Made by a program: the position numbers and the translations under genes. A stretch of 53,350 bases of DNA from Deltaproteobacteria bacterium (GTDB lineage: Bacteria > Desulfobacterota > Syntrophia > Syntrophales > Smithellaceae), in the NCBI GenBank assembly GCA_019136325.1, contig JAGVUJ010000018.1:1-53350 (forward strand), given 5' to 3'. The first letter of the stretch is position 1. Each line of letters begins with the position of its first letter. The notes under the pieces were generated by a model. It ran no database searches and was not told the DNA's origin. It saw only the letters and a list, made by a program, of their open reading frames with translations. Shown piece by piece: positions 14,597 through 22,540 of the stretch.

Positions 14597-17253
14597 CAGA
14601 CCGACAGACCTTTTAACTTTTTCAACGCGGTTTCCAGTGTGTTAAATTTCTTCTGACACTCCTTCATCTTCTCCTCTTCTTTTCGGATGATCTCCGGCGC
14701 AGCCTTGGCCATAAAGTCGCGATTGGCAAGTTTCCTCGAACTTTGCTGCAAATCCCTGGCTATCCGGCCCAGTTCCTTTTCCAGTCTTGCCATCTCGCCA
14801 GAAATGTCAACGATACCGGCAATCGGAACGAATATCTTTATTGAACCGATCACGGCCGTTGCCACGCCTTTCGGTTCAACGGCATTGATTTCCACATCCA
14901 GCGACTCGAGATTGGCCAGGTTGAAAATGTGATTCCTGTCCGCCTCCACCATTGTCTTGCTTTGCTCATCGGCGGCTGAAATCAAAACATTGAGTTTTTG
15001 AGACGGTGTTATCCGCATTTCGCCGCGGATGTTACGAACCGCCGTGATGATTTCCATGATCGTTTCCATCTCTTGTTCAGCGGCATCATTGTTCCATCGC
15101 TCTTCCACGGAGGGAAATTTGCTGATCATGATGGAATTCTGATCGTTGCCCCGAAGAACCTGCCAGAGCTCTTCCGTTAAAAAAGGCATGAACGGATGTA
15201 AAAGCTGCAACATTTTTTGAAACACGTCATACAGTGTTCTCTGAGCGGCCCGTCTTTGTTCCGGAGTCCCTTTCCCGTAGAAAACCGGTTTGCTTAATTC
15301 CAGATACCAGTCACAAAGTTCATGCCAGATAAAGCGGTACACGGCGGCGGCCGCGTCGTTAAAACGGTATTCATCCAGACTTAAGGTGATTTCTTCAATT
15401 GCCTTATTCAACCTCGCCTTAATCCATTTATCCGGCAGCGAATCCTCCGTATTCACCGACGCGGTTTCGTCAAAATCTTCGAGATTGCTGAAAGTCAATT
15501 TTGACGCGTTCCAGATTTTATTGACGAAAAATTTATAGCCCTCGATCCTCTCCGGAGAAAGTCGCACATCGCGTCCCTGCGCGGTGTAGGCAGCCAGCGT
15601 GAACCGAAACGCGTCCGTTCCGTATTGATCGATCATCAACAAAGGATCAATGCTGTTGCCCTTGGACTTGCTCATCTTTTCCCCTTTTTCATCTCTGACC
15701 AGAGCGTGCAGATAAACGTGTTTAAAGGGAACATCCTTCATCACGTAAATTCCCATCATCATCATGCGGGCGACCCAGAAAAAGAGAATATCGAATCCGG
15801 TAATTAACAACGAGGTCGGGTAGAACGTTTTCAGAGCAGCCGTCCTTTCAGGCCAGCCCAGTGTCGAAAAAGGCCAGAGCGCGGAACTGAACCAGGTATC
15901 CAGAACATCCTCGTCCTGTTTCAGTGAAGCGCCGCCGCAATCGGGACATTTGTCGGGATCAACCGTAGCGACAATCACTTTCTTGCAGTTGTCGCAATAC
16001 CATACGGGAATACGATGTCCCCACCAGAGCTGTCGCGAGATGCACCAGTCGCGGATATTGTTCATCCAGTCAAAATAAGTCGCTTCCCAGGTTTTCGGAA
16101 TGATCTTCGTTTTATCTTTCACGACGGCGGCAATGGCCTGTTTGGCCAGCGGCTTGATTTTAACGAACCATTGTTTGGAAACCATCGGCTCAATGTCCGT
16201 CTTGCATCGGTAGCACTGACCGACATTGTGCGCATAAGGTTCGGTACCGACCAGATAACCGCCTTTTTCCAGGTCGGACAGAACATGCTTCCGGGCCTCA
16301 TAACGATCCTGCCCTTTATAAGCGCCGCCGTTTTCGTTAATCAATCCTTTTCCATCAATGACCGTGATGATGTCCAGACCGTGCCTTTGCGCCATGGCAA
16401 AGTCGTTGGGATCGGAGGCGGGCGTTATTTTGACGGCTCCGGAACCGAAATCCATTGTGACATAATCATCGGCGATCACCGGAATTTTTTTATTCATTAA
16501 AGGCAGAATGACTTCTTTGCCGATGATAGTCGCATATCGTTTGTCGTCCGGATGCACGGCAACGGCCGTATCGCCGAGCATGGTTTCCGGTCTCGTTGTG
16601 GCGACAACAATTTCGCCCTGGCCGTCGGCAAACGGATAGCGGATGTTCCAGAGGAAACTCTGATCCTGTTTGAATTCCACTTCCAGATCGGAAATGGCGG
16701 TATGGCAGCGCGGGCACCAGTTGACGATGTAATCGCCCTGATAGATCATGCCTTCATTATAGAGACGGACAAAAACCTCACGCACGGCATGGGACAATCC
16801 TTTGTCCATCGTGAAACGCTCTCTTTCCCAGTCACAGGAACAGCCCAGCCGCTTCAACTGGTTGATGATAACACCGCCATATTTTTCTTTCCACTCCCAG
16901 ACCCGCTCAATGAATTTTTCCCGCCCCAGATCATGACGCGATGTTCCTTCTTTGATTAATTGCTGTTCCACGACGTTTTGCGTGGCGATGCCCGCATGAT
17001 CCGTGCCGGGCATCCACAGAACATTATGCCCCTGCATTCTTTTGAAACGGACGATAATATCCTGCAATGTGTTATTTAACGCGTGTCCCATGTGTAAGAT
17101 ACCCGTGACATTCGGCGGGGGTATGACGATGGAAAAAGCCGGCGCGTCACTGGCATCCTGCGCGTGGAAATATTTATTCTTTAACCAATAATCGTATAAT
17201 CTTTTTTCAGCAGCGGCCGGTTCAAAAGCCTTGCCTAATTCTCTTTTTGCCAT
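14596..17253 (-). CDS. valS: Valyl-tRNA synthetase
   Basis: An 885-residue class I aminoacyl-tRNA synthetase charging tRNA-Val. The HIGH motif is HMGH (54-57) within PPPNVTGILHMGHAL, followed by the large editing domain (TTRPETMLGDTAVAVHP) and the KMSKS loop in EKMSKSKGNSIDP (near 530). The CxxC pairs near 405-440 (CDNCKK, CPDCGG) form a zinc ribbon. The last 70 residues are the valine-type coiled coil (MARLEKELGRIARDLQQ). GAGGAG is found 14 bases upstream of the ATG. It heads the run valS-nadC-birA-coaX-coaE. Confidence 0.98.
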   Translation of the reverse strand: MAKRELGKAFEPAAAEKRLYDYWLKNKYFHAQDASDAPAFSIVIPPPNVTGILHMGHALNNTLQDIIVRFKRMQGHNVLWMPGTDHAGIATQNVVEQQLIKEGTSRHDLGREKFIERVWEWKEKYGGVIINQLKRLGCSCDWERERFTMDKGLSHAVREVFVRLYNEGMIYQGDYIVNWCPRCHTAISDLEVEFKQDQSFLWNIRYPFADGQGEIVVATTRPETMLGDTAVAVHPDDKRYATIIGKEVILPLMNKKIPVIADDYVTMDFGSGAVKITPASDPNDFAMAQRHGLDIITVIDGKGLINENGGAYKGQDRYEARKHVLSDLEKGGYLVGTEPYAHNVGQCYRCKTDIEPMVSKQWFVKIKPLAKQAIAAVVKDKTKIIPKTWEATYFDWMNNIRDWCISRQLWWGHRIPVWYCDNCKKVIVATVDPDKCPDCGGASLKQDEDVLDTWFSSALWPFSTLGWPERTAALKTFYPTSLLITGFDILFFWVARMMMMGIYVMKDVPFKHVYLHALVRDEKGEKMSKSKGNSIDPLLMIDQYGTDAFRFTLAAYTAQGRDVRLSPERIEGYKFFVNKIWNASKLTFSNLEDFDETASVNTEDSLPDKWIKARLNKAIEEITLSLDEYRFNDAAAAVYRFIWHELCDWYLELSKPVFYGKGTPEQRRAAQRTLYDVFQKMLQLLHPFMPFLTEELWQVLRGNDQNSIMISKFPSVEERWNNDAAEQEMETIMEIITAVRNIRGEMRITPSQKLNVLISAADEQSKTMVEADRNHIFNLANLESLDVEINAVEPKGVATAVIGSIKIFVPIAGIVDISGEMARLEKELGRIARDLQQSSRKLANRDFMAKAAPEIIRKEEEKMKECQKKFNTLETALKKLKGLSV

Positions 17254-17370
17254 TTTTATTTTTTACACTCCTCATTCAAGTGAAATAATTGTTTTTTTAA
17301 CATAGCATTTTACCGTTCGATTTTCTATTTTCGCCGTTTCACCGTCCGGATTACTCATTCCGCAATGTTC

Positions 17371-17396
17371 GGCGCTTTTCGCCTGCGCAACGCAGG
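17371..17396. repeat. Two adjacent short hairpins in the valS upstream region
   Basis: GGCG-CTTTT-CGCC (17371-17383) abuts CCTGCG-CAA-CGCAGG (17382-17396). Together with the terminator at 17403-17425 they give three hairpins in 55 bases between valS and the lipoprotein gene. This could be a REP-like element or a processed 3' end; only this copy is seen. The remaining part of 17254-17456 is AT-rich with no clear promoter. Confidence 0.4.
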
Positions 17397-17402
17397 GCTC
17401 AC

Positions 17403-17425
17403 TAAAAAAGGGCTTTACGCCCTTG
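17403..17425 (-). terminator. Rho-independent terminator of the TPR/SLH lipoprotein gene
   Basis: Read on the minus strand, AAGGGC (17424-17419), loop GTAAA and GCCCTT (17413-17408) are followed by TTTTTAGT. It lies 32 bases after the stop at 17457. Confidence 0.75.
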
Positions 17426-17456
17426 CAGCAATTCACTTTATATTACAGCCGTTTCA

Positions 17457-18710
17457 TTAATTGATCTTCAAATCATCCTTGAGCTTGCGGATCGTCCGAA
17501 GGGCCTCCACCCCGGATAATGGTTTCAACGGCGCAAACTCTCCGGTTTTTACATTTTTCGCTTCCATAATTCCGCGAGAGGTTACGGAAATAATTGCATT
17601 AAAATATGGCATTTCAATCGGGACATCGGGAAATAACGATTTTGAATTCACGTATCGCGCGGCCAGATCCTTTTCTCCTGTCACGTTGATCAGAATATCT
17701 TCCAGAACGATCGCATACTCACCGCGTGAGAGAATTTCGTCGGGTCTGAAATTACCCTTCGGATCGTTTTCCAGGCCATGAACGCCTGTTTCAAGAATGG
17801 CATCGATGTAATGCTTCAACGGATGAAGAGCAATGTCATTGGCCAAAAGTTTTACAGATTCTTTTTCCTGCAACGTCATGTACGAATGAAACTGTTCCAT
17901 TTTTTCCATTTCTTTGGCAACCCTTTCCACATCACTCATGGAGGTGTCAGCAGCTTCATTTTCTTTCGCCCGTTCTTCGGCCGGTTTCGGCAGATAGCTA
18001 TGATAAAGATCCTTTATTTTCAATTCTTCCACGAGCAACATCGCAGCATCCGCCCGGGTCAGGACTTCTTTCAGTGCAATCCGTTTCCCGGCCTCCGTCG
18101 TCGGATTGGCTTGCTGGACCGATTTGATGAATTTTAATTGTTTACTGGCATCTTCGATATGACCGGCGTTGAGTTGAAGAACCTTATTAAACATGCCGGC
18201 GGCCTGATCGAAGTCCAGAGCTTCTTCACAGGCCAGTCCCATGAAATAATAAGCAGGCGCGTATTGAGCATCGATGGAGACCGCTTCCTGAAAATGACGT
18301 TTGACCGACTCCAGCCATCCCGGATCCGATTTTTTTGCCGTCTGATAACGAATCGCGGCAACACTGACAAAAAGCTTCTCATCTCCCGTTTGGGCGGTTT
18401 TTAATCCTTTTTCCAGATCATCCGCCGCCGCGGAGAGTTTCCCCGTGGATATATTGACAAGCGCCATGCCGGCATAGGCCTTGGAATAATTGGCGTCAAG
18501 CTGAGTAGCCATTTTAAATTCTCTTCTGGCATCAGAATACTTCTCAAATTCCAGAAGTTTCAGTCCGGTGTAGGTATGATGCCCGGGCGTATCCAGTTGA
18601 CTTACCGCCACCCTCTCCTTCGGTCCGCAGGAAGACAAAAGCAGGAGCGCCGTAAAAATCATCAATGGAAATATTATTATTCTGATTCTTTTTATCTTCA
18701 TAATAATCAT
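17457..18710 (-). CDS. Lipoprotein with TPR repeats and C-terminal S-layer-homology-like region
   Basis: A 417-residue exported protein. The N-terminus is a lipoprotein signal with lipobox LSSC and the lipidated cysteine at C28. Residues about 45-210 hold several tetratricopeptide-like helix pairs (YSDARREFKMATQLDANYSKAY; AYYFMGLACEEALDFDQAA). A charged linker rich in Glu/Lys (about 245-285) leads to two SLH-like segments, one with DPKGNFRPDEILSRGEYAIVL and one with LFPDVPIEMPYFNAI...GEFAPLKPLSGVEALRTI. SLH modules usually bind cell-wall polymers, while TPRs bind proteins, so it may be an envelope scaffold; the exact role is unknown. Start could be the first ATG or the one three codons later. 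It has its own promoter and terminator. Confidence 0.8.
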   Translation of the reverse strand: MIIMKIKRIRIIIFPLMIFTALLLLSSCGPKERVAVSQLDTPGHHTYTGLKLLEFEKYSDARREFKMATQLDANYSKAYAGMALVNISTGKLSAAADDLEKGLKTAQTGDEKLFVSVAAIRYQTAKKSDPGWLESVKRHFQEAVSIDAQYAPAYYFMGLACEEALDFDQAAGMFNKVLQLNAGHIEDASKQLKFIKSVQQANPTTEAGKRIALKEVLTRADAAMLLVEELKIKDLYHSYLPKPAEERAKENEAADTSMSDVERVAKEMEKMEQFHSYMTLQEKESVKLLANDIALHPLKHYIDAILETGVHGLENDPKGNFRPDEILSRGEYAIVLEDILINVTGEKDLAARYVNSKSLFPDVPIEMPYFNAIISVTSRGIMEAKNVKTGEFAPLKPLSGVEALRTIRKLKDDLKIN

Positions 18711-18732
18711 TAATTCCCAAAACAGGTTGATA

Positions 18733-18761
18733 TTATTATCTTTAGAACCGCTTTAAGTCAA
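18733..18761 (-). promoter_or_regulatory. Sigma-70-type promoter of the TPR/SLH lipoprotein gene
   Basis: On the minus strand TTGACT (18761-18756), a 17-base spacer and TAATAA (18738-18733); the predicted start is near 18726, 16 bases before the ATG. The -35 is near consensus and the -10 is moderate. Confidence 0.5.
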
Positions 18762-18827
18762 GCGATATTGCATTTCCTATCATGATTCAATGAAAGAGCT
18801 ATGATGATTCAAAAAGAGAGTTTTTTC

Positions 18828-18853
18828 AACAAAACCGGCATAATGGATACCGG
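18828..18853 (-). terminator. Probable terminator of the mutL-miaA-retropepsin unit
   Basis: Minus-strand CCGGTAT, loop CCATT, ATGCCGG (one G-U pair) followed by TTTTGTT, 27 bases after the retropepsin stop. Moderate strength by eye. Confidence 0.5.
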
Positions 18854-18879
18854 CCTGATCGCCCTGCATTTTTAAATGA

Positions 18880-19518
18880 TTATTCCCAGAAGATCACCTT
18901 TTTATGGAAATCAATTTTGTACCTCATTCTGCTGAGCACATCCATCCCGAGCAAACCGTCATATCCGGTATCACTCTCGTGAGAGGGGACAACAAAAATA
19001 TGCCAGTTTTGAAATGAATTCGGCCCCACGATCAGGTTATTCACCCTAATTCGGCGTGCGTCAATTTTTCCTCCTCCGACAACCGTTCCTTGAGCTTTTT
19101 GCGCATTGTGCAAATTCATGTATAAACCCTCCACCGCTTGACTGAAAATTGTCGTGATTGAAGCGCCTGTATCCAGTAATAACATGACCTTCACTTCACG
19201 CTTATCGTGAATAATCGTCACAGGGATAAAAACGCCATTTTCTTTTATAATAATTTCAGTGGTGCTCTCTTTTGCAACAAGATTCGCCGCCTTGGTCTTA
19301 TCGGTTTCCCGTTCCGGGGATGTATCCAGCGATTGAATGACGTCGCAGGTTTGTTCTTCAAGAGGATAATCTGAAAAAGTTTCGTTGCCGCTCTTGTCAA
19401 CGCATTTCAAAAGAATCCCGCCGTTACTGTCTGCCGGCAGGCCTAAAGCAAATACGGCAACGACAATGAAGCCTTCAAAGAATTTTAGAACCAAATGTAC
19501 GGAGTGGTTCCATGTCAT
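18880..19518 (-). CDS. Exported retropepsin-like aspartic protease with DUF4124-like N-terminus
   Basis: A 212-residue protein. The hydrophobic segment at about 10-28 is a signal peptide or anchor. Residues 36-60 (KCVDKSGNETFSDYP..C) look like the short DUF4124 module often found just after export signals. The rest is a single-lobe aspartic protease: D116-T-G-A-S, a hydrophobic flap region, and LLGMDVL near the end, which is the second conserved element of bacterial retropepsins (family A2-like). Such enzymes act as homodimers, one Asp from each chain, in the periplasm. The ATG overlaps the miaA stop (ATGA), so it is the last gene of mutL-miaA. The substrate is unknown. Confidence 0.82.
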   Translation of the reverse strand: MTWNHSVHLVLKFFEGFIVVAVFALGLPADSNGGILLKCVDKSGNETFSDYPLEEQTCDVIQSLDTSPERETDKTKAANLVAKESTTEIIIKENGVFIPVTIIHDKREVKVMLLLDTGASITTIFSQAVEGLYMNLHNAQKAQGTVVGGGKIDARRIRVNNLIVGPNSFQNWHIFVVPSHESDTGYDGLLGMDVLSRMRYKIDFHKKVIFWE

Positions 19519-20474
19519 GGTAAATCACATTCCTTGAAATCACAATTGAATGGATGGGACTGGAAAAATTTTATCACATGAATTTTGATTTCGTTCAATG
19601 CACCGGGAGGAAACCAGACGATTTCCTGATCGGATTTAAACCACGTCATCTGACGCCGGGCGTATCGCCACGTATCGCGCTTGATTAAATCGATCGTCTC
19701 CTCCCAGCCGTGTTTCTTATTTAAAAACCCGATAACCTGTCTGTAACCCAGCGATTGCATTGATTTCAGATTTTCGCTGTAACCCATGGCTATAATTTTT
19801 TTAACTTCATCCAGCAACCCGGCGGCGATCATTTTATCCGTGCGGGTTTCTATCCTCTGCCTCAATTCTTTGCGATCAATCTGAATGCCGATCTTGCAGG
19901 TTACGTAAGGATTGTCCGCAAAAGAATGCTTTTTTTGTTTAACCGTTATGGATTCTCCCGTCTGCTCCAGCACCTCCAGCGCTCTGATGACCCTGACCGA
20001 ATCATTGGGTTTGATCTGCCCGGCGGCAGCGGCATCCCTTTGCCGCAGCAAATCATAGAGATAATGCTTTCCGTGCGTGTCCCGCAGCCTGCGATAGTAA
20101 TTCCTGATATTTTCGTCCACATCCGGTGTATCGATCATTCCCCGGAGAAGCGCCCTGATGTAAAGTCCCGTTCCGCCCGCAACAAAAACAGGCGTTCCCC
20201 TCTCTGTCAGTCCGGTAATGATTGTCCGCGCCTGTTCGGCAAACAAAGCGGCATTGAATTCTTCATCTGGATCAACAACATCAATCAAATGATGACGGAT
20301 GCTCCTGCGCTCTTCCTGTGTCGGCTTGGCCGTGCCGATATTCAGATAGCGGTAAACCTGCATGGAATCCGCACTGATGATTTCACCGCCGAATGACAGC
20401 GCCAGATGAACAGCCAGATCCGTTTTGCCTGTGGCGGTGGGTGAATTGATAATGACCAGCGGCAACTTTTCCAT
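19515..20474 (-). CDS. miaA: tRNA dimethylallyltransferase
   Basis: A 319-residue enzyme transferring a dimethylallyl group to N6 of A37 in tRNAs reading U-starting codons. The P-loop is SPTATGKTDLA (11-21); SADSMQVYRYLNIGTAKP (about 34-51) contains the catalytic aspartate; GGTGLYIRALLRG is the next family motif. The C-terminal QSLGYRQVIGFLN and RRQMTWFK elements bind the anticodon loop. It lies between mutL (nine-base gap) and the retropepsin gene (overlap), reproducing the common bacterial mutL-miaA order. Its partner miaB is not in the window. Confidence 0.97.
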   Translation of the reverse strand: MEKLPLVIINSPTATGKTDLAVHLALSFGGEIISADSMQVYRYLNIGTAKPTQEERRSIRHHLIDVVDPDEEFNAALFAEQARTIITGLTERGTPVFVAGGTGLYIRALLRGMIDTPDVDENIRNYYRRLRDTHGKHYLYDLLRQRDAAAAGQIKPNDSVRVIRALEVLEQTGESITVKQKKHSFADNPYVTCKIGIQIDRKELRQRIETRTDKMIAAGLLDEVKKIIAMGYSENLKSMQSLGYRQVIGFLNKKHGWEETIDLIKRDTWRYARRQMTWFKSDQEIVWFPPGALNEIKIHVIKFFQSHPFNCDFKECDLP

Positions 20475-20483
20475 GGCGGATAA

Positions 20484-22280
20484 TCACTTTCTTTTAAACA
20501 TTCTTTCGATTTCACTCAGGGCAAAGTTGATGGTGACGGGACGTCCGTGCGGACAAGTCAAATGAAAGGGCGTTGCTTCCAGGTCGCGACACAAAGCGGC
20601 AACTTCTGCGTGAGAAAGGAACCGGTTGGCCTTGATGGCCGCGCGACAAGCCAGCGACGCCAGTATTTTTTCCTTTCGGTCTCTCCATGATGGAAGCTGA
20701 TTCTGCTCGCTTAACTGATCGGCGATATCGGAAATCATTTCTCTGATATGAACATTGCCCAGAATAGCCGGGACAGCCTTTACGGCAACGGCGTCACGAC
20801 CAAAGACTTCAATTTCCAGACCGATCTCCCGAAATAAATCCCGGCCATCGGCAAACAGAGCAATGCGTCCCGGGGGCAGGTTGATAATTTCCGGCATCAG
20901 CAGCGACTGACTGACCATCTTGTCTCCCGATGATTGCTTTAATTTTTCCAAGATGATCCGTTCATGCGCCGCGTGCTGATCCAGCAGGACAAGGGCGCCC
21001 TCGCCTTCAAAAATAAGATAGGTATTGGCATATTGCCCCACATATCTCATCCCGGCAAAAGATATCGTTTCGTCCTTTGCGGATTCTTTCGCACCCGGCA
21101 CCTCCGCGGCCTCTTTCCGGACGGCCGGACGATTCAGGAAATCTTCCTGAATGGCCTGTTGTAAGTGGCGTCTGGAAAACATGCCGAAGGGCACCGCCGG
21201 AGATTTCTCCCGCACCGGCAATGAGCCCGAAGAAAAGATATGCTTCTCTTTGGGTTCCAGACGATAAATGAAACGGCCCTTTGCAGTCTGCGCTTCGGCC
21301 AGACTCTGCGCAATTGTTTTGGAAATGAGATCAAAAACGGCATGCACGTCCTTAAAGCGAACTTCCAGCTTGGCCGGATGAACGTTAACATCGACATCCG
21401 CCGTCGGGATTTCCAGAAAGAGAACAGCGGCGGGATAGCGTCGTGGCTCGATGACCTGTCGGTATGACGATAAAACGGCGTGTGTTACGCTGTTGTCGCG
21501 GACAAAGCGTCTGTTGACAAACAGATAAACATTTTTTGAATTTGATTTCGTATATTCCGGCCGCGAAATAAAACCGGTCAGCGCTAAATTGTCTTTTTGT
21601 GCCTCAACAGCGAGACAATGCGCCGCGAAATCTTCACCCATCACCATTGCGATTCTCTGCGAAATATCTTTGGCTTCCGGCGCAACGAATGTTTCCCGCC
21701 CGTTGACCAGCACGTGAAAACGAACTTCCGGATGCGCCAGCGCGAGACGGGTGACCGCATCCAGACAGGCGCTTTGCTCCGTGGCTTCGGTTTTGAGAAA
21801 TTTCCGGCGCGCCGGAACATTGGCAAATATTTTGGTCACCGATATCTGTGTGCCTTCCGGACAGCCGGCCGGTCCGATGTCTTGTATTCTGCCCGTTTCC
21901 AGCGTCGCTTTTGTTCCCGACAAATCGTTTTTGCGTCTGGTCAGCAATTCCACCTTCGCGATGGAAGCAATGCTGGGCATGGCCTCACCGCGGAAGCCGA
22001 AGGAAAGGACATGAAAGATATCGTCAAATTTTTGAATCTTGCTGGTGGCATGTCGCTCAAAGACCAGCGGAACATCCTGTGGCTCGATTCCAGAACCGTT
22101 ATCAACGACTTTAATCGAGAAAGCGCCTCCCTTTTCCAATTCCACCCTGATATCGGTTGCACCGGCGTCAATGGAATTTTCCACCAGTTCCTTGACAATC
22201 GATGCCGGTCTTTCCACCACTTCCCCTGCGGCTATTTTATTGGCGATTTCCGAAGATAAAACCTCTATGCGCTTTGACAA
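20484..22280 (-). CDS. mutL: DNA mismatch repair protein MutL (endonuclease type)
   Basis: A 598-residue GHKL ATPase that couples MutS recognition to strand removal. N-terminal ATP motifs: EVVERPASIVKELVENSIDAG, DNGSGI and GFRGEAMPSIASI; the Asn of KELVEN is the Mg2+ ligand. The C-terminal domain keeps the endonuclease set DQHAAHERIILE (DQHA-x2-E-x4-E, near 432), ACRAAIKA and CPHGRP, so this MutL should nick DNA itself, as in bacteria without MutH. The central linker (about 345-400) is variable. A promoter lies 50-80 bases upstream; the gene heads mutL-miaA-retropepsin. Confidence 0.97.
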   Translation of the reverse strand: MSKRIEVLSSEIANKIAAGEVVERPASIVKELVENSIDAGATDIRVELEKGGAFSIKVVDNGSGIEPQDVPLVFERHATSKIQKFDDIFHVLSFGFRGEAMPSIASIAKVELLTRRKNDLSGTKATLETGRIQDIGPAGCPEGTQISVTKIFANVPARRKFLKTEATEQSACLDAVTRLALAHPEVRFHVLVNGRETFVAPEAKDISQRIAMVMGEDFAAHCLAVEAQKDNLALTGFISRPEYTKSNSKNVYLFVNRRFVRDNSVTHAVLSSYRQVIEPRRYPAAVLFLEIPTADVDVNVHPAKLEVRFKDVHAVFDLISKTIAQSLAEAQTAKGRFIYRLEPKEKHIFSSGSLPVREKSPAVPFGMFSRRHLQQAIQEDFLNRPAVRKEAAEVPGAKESAKDETISFAGMRYVGQYANTYLIFEGEGALVLLDQHAAHERIILEKLKQSSGDKMVSQSLLMPEIINLPPGRIALFADGRDLFREIGLEIEVFGRDAVAVKAVPAILGNVHIREMISDIADQLSEQNQLPSWRDRKEKILASLACRAAIKANRFLSHAEVAALCRDLEATPFHLTCPHGRPVTINFALSEIERMFKRK

Positions 22281-22329
22281 CTTTTTCTCCCGAAGCTATT
22301 TACATCCTGGATGACCGATCATGGTCGAT

Positions 22330-22358
22330 ATTATACAATTGCGTGTTTTGAGGTTAAA
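22330..22358 (-). promoter_or_regulatory. Probable mutL promoter
   Basis: Minus-strand TTTAAC (22358-22353), 17 bases, then a perfect TATAAT (22335-22330). Predicted start near 22323, about 43 bases before the mutL ATG. The -35 is weak. Confidence 0.5.
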
Positions 22359-22510
22359 ATTAACAGAAGAATTCTCAACTTGCAACGAGTATTCTCGTCC
22401 CATCCATTTGCCGGCGTGATCATCATTGTTCAGGATCATGTATTGCTGGGTTTATACACGTTCTTTTATTGTTTTTAAATCATTTCACTGCTTTTATTAT
22501 TCGATAAACG

Positions 22511-22519
22511 TGCTATAAT
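22511..22519 (+). promoter_or_regulatory. Extended -10 promoter for the PilB/GspE gene
   Basis: TGCTATAAT (TG-n-TATAAT) with no good -35 at the expected distance, which is normal for extended -10 promoters. The start would fall near 22526, leaving only about 15 leader bases without a Shine-Dalgarno sequence before the ATG at 22541. The rest of 22281-22510 shows only the divergent mutL promoter. Confidence 0.55.
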
Positions 22520-22540
22520 ACAACCCATCAAACAACATAT

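Noticed and set aside
18781..18820. Imperfect direct repeat around ATGATTCAA downstream of the lipoprotein promoter region
   Set aside because: Two short copies only, in AT-rich DNA between two genes; chance is a sufficient explanation.
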